6,372 bases of DNA from DUOJ01 sp041676265 (GTDB lineage Bacteria > Spirochaetota > Spirochaetia > Sphaerochaetales > Sphaerochaetaceae), in the NCBI GenBank assembly GCA_041676265.1, contig JBAYSE010000095.1, positions 1-6,372 of the forward strand, read 5' to 3'. This document shows, piece after piece, positions 4,734 to 6,372 of this stretch. A model generated the notes under the pieces. The model made no database searches. It was not told the DNA's origin and worked only from the letters and a program-made list of their open reading frames with translations. The first letter of the stretch is position 1; each line of letters begins with the position of its first letter. A program made the position numbers and the translations under genes.

Positions 4734-6284
4734 ATGACCAATTACAAGGAAATCCTTCGCATGTATTGTGGAGGATACAGCCAAAGAGCAATAGCCTCAA
4801 GTTTAGGCTGTTCAAGAGATGCAGTTTCTTTATGCATCAAAAGAGTGAAAGAGAAAGGTCTTTCTTTACCAATTAGTGAAAGTGTAACTAATGAAGAATT
4901 AAGAGCGAAGCTTTATGAAAGGCCAACCACATCAAGAGATCCCCAATATCTTTTACCCGATTTTAATTCGCTAAATGAAGAGTTGCAAAAACCACATGTA
5001 ACTAAAGGTTTACTTTGGGCAGAATATTTAGTGCAAGCTAAAAGTAAAAGTTTAAAAGGTTACAGTATCAGCCAATTTAATAGTTTGTTTAACCAATGGT
5101 CACATCAAAATAATCCAAGCTTAAGTCAAAACCATCGCCCTGGGGAAGTGTTAGAATTAGATTGGTCTGGCTCATCACTTTTGTTAAGTAACAAATTAAC
5201 TGACGATACAATTAAATGTCACTTATTTGTAGCAACTTTTCCATTTAGTGGTTACTTTTATGCTCAAGCTTTTAGTGATGAGAAACTACACTCATGGATT
5301 ACAGCAACAGTAAATGCTCTCACATTTTTTGAGGGAGTTCCTTTAATATTGCGACCCGACAACTTAAAAAGTGCCATCATTAAAACCGACAAATACGAAC
5401 CCACTCTAAACGTTGCTATGGTTGAATTAGCAGAGCATTACAAAACAGCAGTAATACCAGCAAGAGTAAAATCTCCAAGGGACAAAAACGTAGTAGAAGG
5501 TACCGTTGGCTATGCTTCAAGGCAAATTATAGGGGCATTACGCAACCAGAAGTTTTTCTCCTTAGAAGATATGAATAACAGTATTTGGGAACTAATGGAC
5601 AAATTAAATGCAGATGAATTCAAAAAGAAAGATGGCAGTAGACTCCTTTTGTTCAAAGAGATTGAACAAAAAGAACTGCTGCCACTTCCTCTCAAACCCT
5701 TTGAACTTTTTGAAAGGAGAGTAGCAACAGTAGCTCCTGACTACCACATTCAGTTTGCCAAGGCTTTTTACAGCGTACCACCTAAATATATAAAAGATAA
5801 GGTATTGGTCAAAGCATCAGTACAAAAAGTATTTATCTACGATAGAAAAAGTAGCAAATTAATAGCACAACACAGTCGCTGTAGATTCAAAGGTCAACGA
5901 AGTACCGATGCCAAACATATTCATGACCGTCATGCTGACTATTTGCTTTGGTCTGGTCCCTACTTTTTAAGTCAAAGTCGTAGAATTGGACCTTTTACAC
6001 AGCAAATGATTGGAAAAATATTAGCAAGTAGAGAATTTGAAGTTCAAAGCTACAGAAGTTGTGTAGGAGTATTACGAATTGCCAAACGCTTTGGAGCAAC
6101 TTGTCTAGAAAAAGCTTGTGAATCAGCCCTACAAAACGGTTTTTACTCCTACAAAGCAATAAATACGATTGCCAAAACATTAAAGGAAGCTGATGAATAT
6201 TCCCAAGTTAAATCCCAAAATGAAACAAATGAAATACCAATAAACGATCTTTATTGCATTCATCAAAAGGGAGGTTCCAAATGA
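4734..6284 (+). CDS. istA: IS21-family transposase IstA
   Basis: DDE transposase that, with the ATPase IstB, moves the IS. The 516-residue length is within the usual IS21 range. A helix-turn-helix that binds the IS ends spans about 14-36 (YSQRAIASSLGCSRDAVSLC). The RNase H-like catalytic core carries Asp143 (LELDWSG), Asp209 (RPDNLKSA) and Glu255 (KNVVEGTVG), so all three metal-binding residues are present and no frameshift is seen. A region from about 310 fits the C-terminal domain of IstA proteins. ATG 4734 has AAGAAGG (4721-4727) six bases upstream. The stop overlaps the istB start (ATGA at 6281-6284), implying coupled translation. The gene looks functional; activity also depends on istB and the right end, which lie mostly or wholly outside. 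Confidence 0.92.
   Translation: MTNYKEILRMYCGGYSQRAIASSLGCSRDAVSLCIKRVKEKGLSLPISESVTNEELRAKLYERPTTSRDPQYLLPDFNSLNEELQKPHVTKGLLWAEYLVQAKSKSLKGYSISQFNSLFNQWSHQNNPSLSQNHRPGEVLELDWSGSSLLLSNKLTDDTIKCHLFVATFPFSGYFYAQAFSDEKLHSWITATVNALTFFEGVPLILRPDNLKSAIIKTDKYEPTLNVAMVELAEHYKTAVIPARVKSPRDKNVVEGTVGYASRQIIGALRNQKFFSLEDMNNSIWELMDKLNADEFKKKDGSRLLLFKEIEQKELLPLPLKPFELFERRVATVAPDYHIQFAKAFYSVPPKYIKDKVLVKASVQKVFIYDRKSSKLIAQHSRCRFKGQRSTDAKHIHDRHADYLLWSGPYFLSQSRRIGPFTQQMIGKILASREFEVQSYRSCVGVLRIAKRFGATCLEKACESALQNGFYSYKAINTIAKTLKEADEYSQVKSQNETNEIPINDLYCIHQKGGSK
6269..6274 (+). promoter_or_regulatory. Shine-Dalgarno of istB inside istA
   Basis: GGGAGG is followed by six bases (TTCCAA) and ATG 6281. Together with the ATGA overlap it indicates that istB is translated from the istA message. 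Confidence 0.75.
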
Positions 6285-6372
6285 AAAACTACGAAAAAGA
6301 ACTCTCTTTTAATTTTGAAAAACTGGGCTTATCTGTTGTGTCTTCTACTCTAATAGAAACTTTTTCCAACCC
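6281..6372 (+). CDS. istB: IstB helper ATPase, N-terminus only (runs off the right edge)
   Basis: About 30 codons are visible, starting MKNYEKELSFNFEKLGLS. The Walker motifs of this AAA+ family lie further on and cannot be checked. Identity rests on position: it begins four bases inside the istA stop, in the +1-shifted ATGA overlap, with its own SD, which is the standard IS21 arrangement. A short helical N-terminal region before the ATPase core is normal for IstB, which selects target DNA and stimulates IstA. Confidence 0.8.
   Translation, partial: MKNYEKELSFNFEKLGLSVVSSTLIETFSN

Larger units (their letters stand above)
4611..6372 (+). mobile_element. IS21-family insertion sequence, left part (right end outside the window)
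   Basis: It carries istA and the start of istB in the overlapping order diagnostic of IS21. The left end is placed near 4610-4611, where integrase homology stops and TGAGTTCGCC begins; IS21 members usually begin with TG, so this fits but is inferred. The 123 bases before istA hold a GC-rich block and a perfect hairpin. Neither the right terminal repeat nor the target duplication can be seen. The coding part is AT-richer than the chromosomal genes, which suggests transfer from another background. Confidence 0.8.

Noticed and set aside
1..6372. CRISPR array, toxin-antitoxin pair, retron or new defence system
   Set aside because: No regularly spaced repeats and no gene pairs with such features; every sizeable gene has a clear housekeeping or mobile-element assignment.

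Overview
The window looks like spirochaete DNA (Spirochaetota; genus not resolvable by eye). The best clues are a class I lysyl-tRNA synthetase, which among bacteria is typical of spirochaetes and some alphaproteobacteria, and an integrase N-terminus that resembles those of spirochaete integrative elements. Base composition is moderate in positions 1-4080 and visibly AT-richer in the transposase part at the right.

Positions 1-4073 are ordinary chromosome. On the minus strand at the left edge is the start of a small lipoprotein gene, preceded by a hairpin and by clpP (Clp protease subunit). Divergent from clpP is era (ribosome-assembly GTPase) on the plus strand. era converges on the class I lysS with overlapping stop codons. 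lysS is divergent from an rlpA-like gene (cell-wall DPBB plus SPOR protein), which is followed at once by a tRNA with anticodon CAT, probably tRNA-Ile2, driven by a near-consensus promoter. These are housekeeping functions in proteolysis, ribosome assembly, tRNA charging and cell-wall remodelling. They do not form one pathway.

Positions 4074 to the right edge are accessory. Just after the tRNA come short repeats and nested palindromes that look like an integration (att) region, then the N-terminal part of a tyrosine-recombinase integrase. That gene is cut off at codon 139 by the left end of an IS21-family insertion sequence carrying an intact istA (DDE transposase) and the start of istB (ATPase helper) that runs off the window. 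The simplest reading is an integrative element that entered at a tRNA gene and later lost its integrase to an IS21-like insertion.

The most striking signal is in the promoters. For era, lysS and rlpA a Pribnow-like hexamer (TATAGT, TATAAT, TATAAT) ends exactly 6 or 7 bases before the ATG, with no Shine-Dalgarno. All three therefore look like leaderless mRNAs. clpP, the integrase, istA and istB have ordinary Shine-Dalgarno sequences. No new defence or other multi-gene system is visible.
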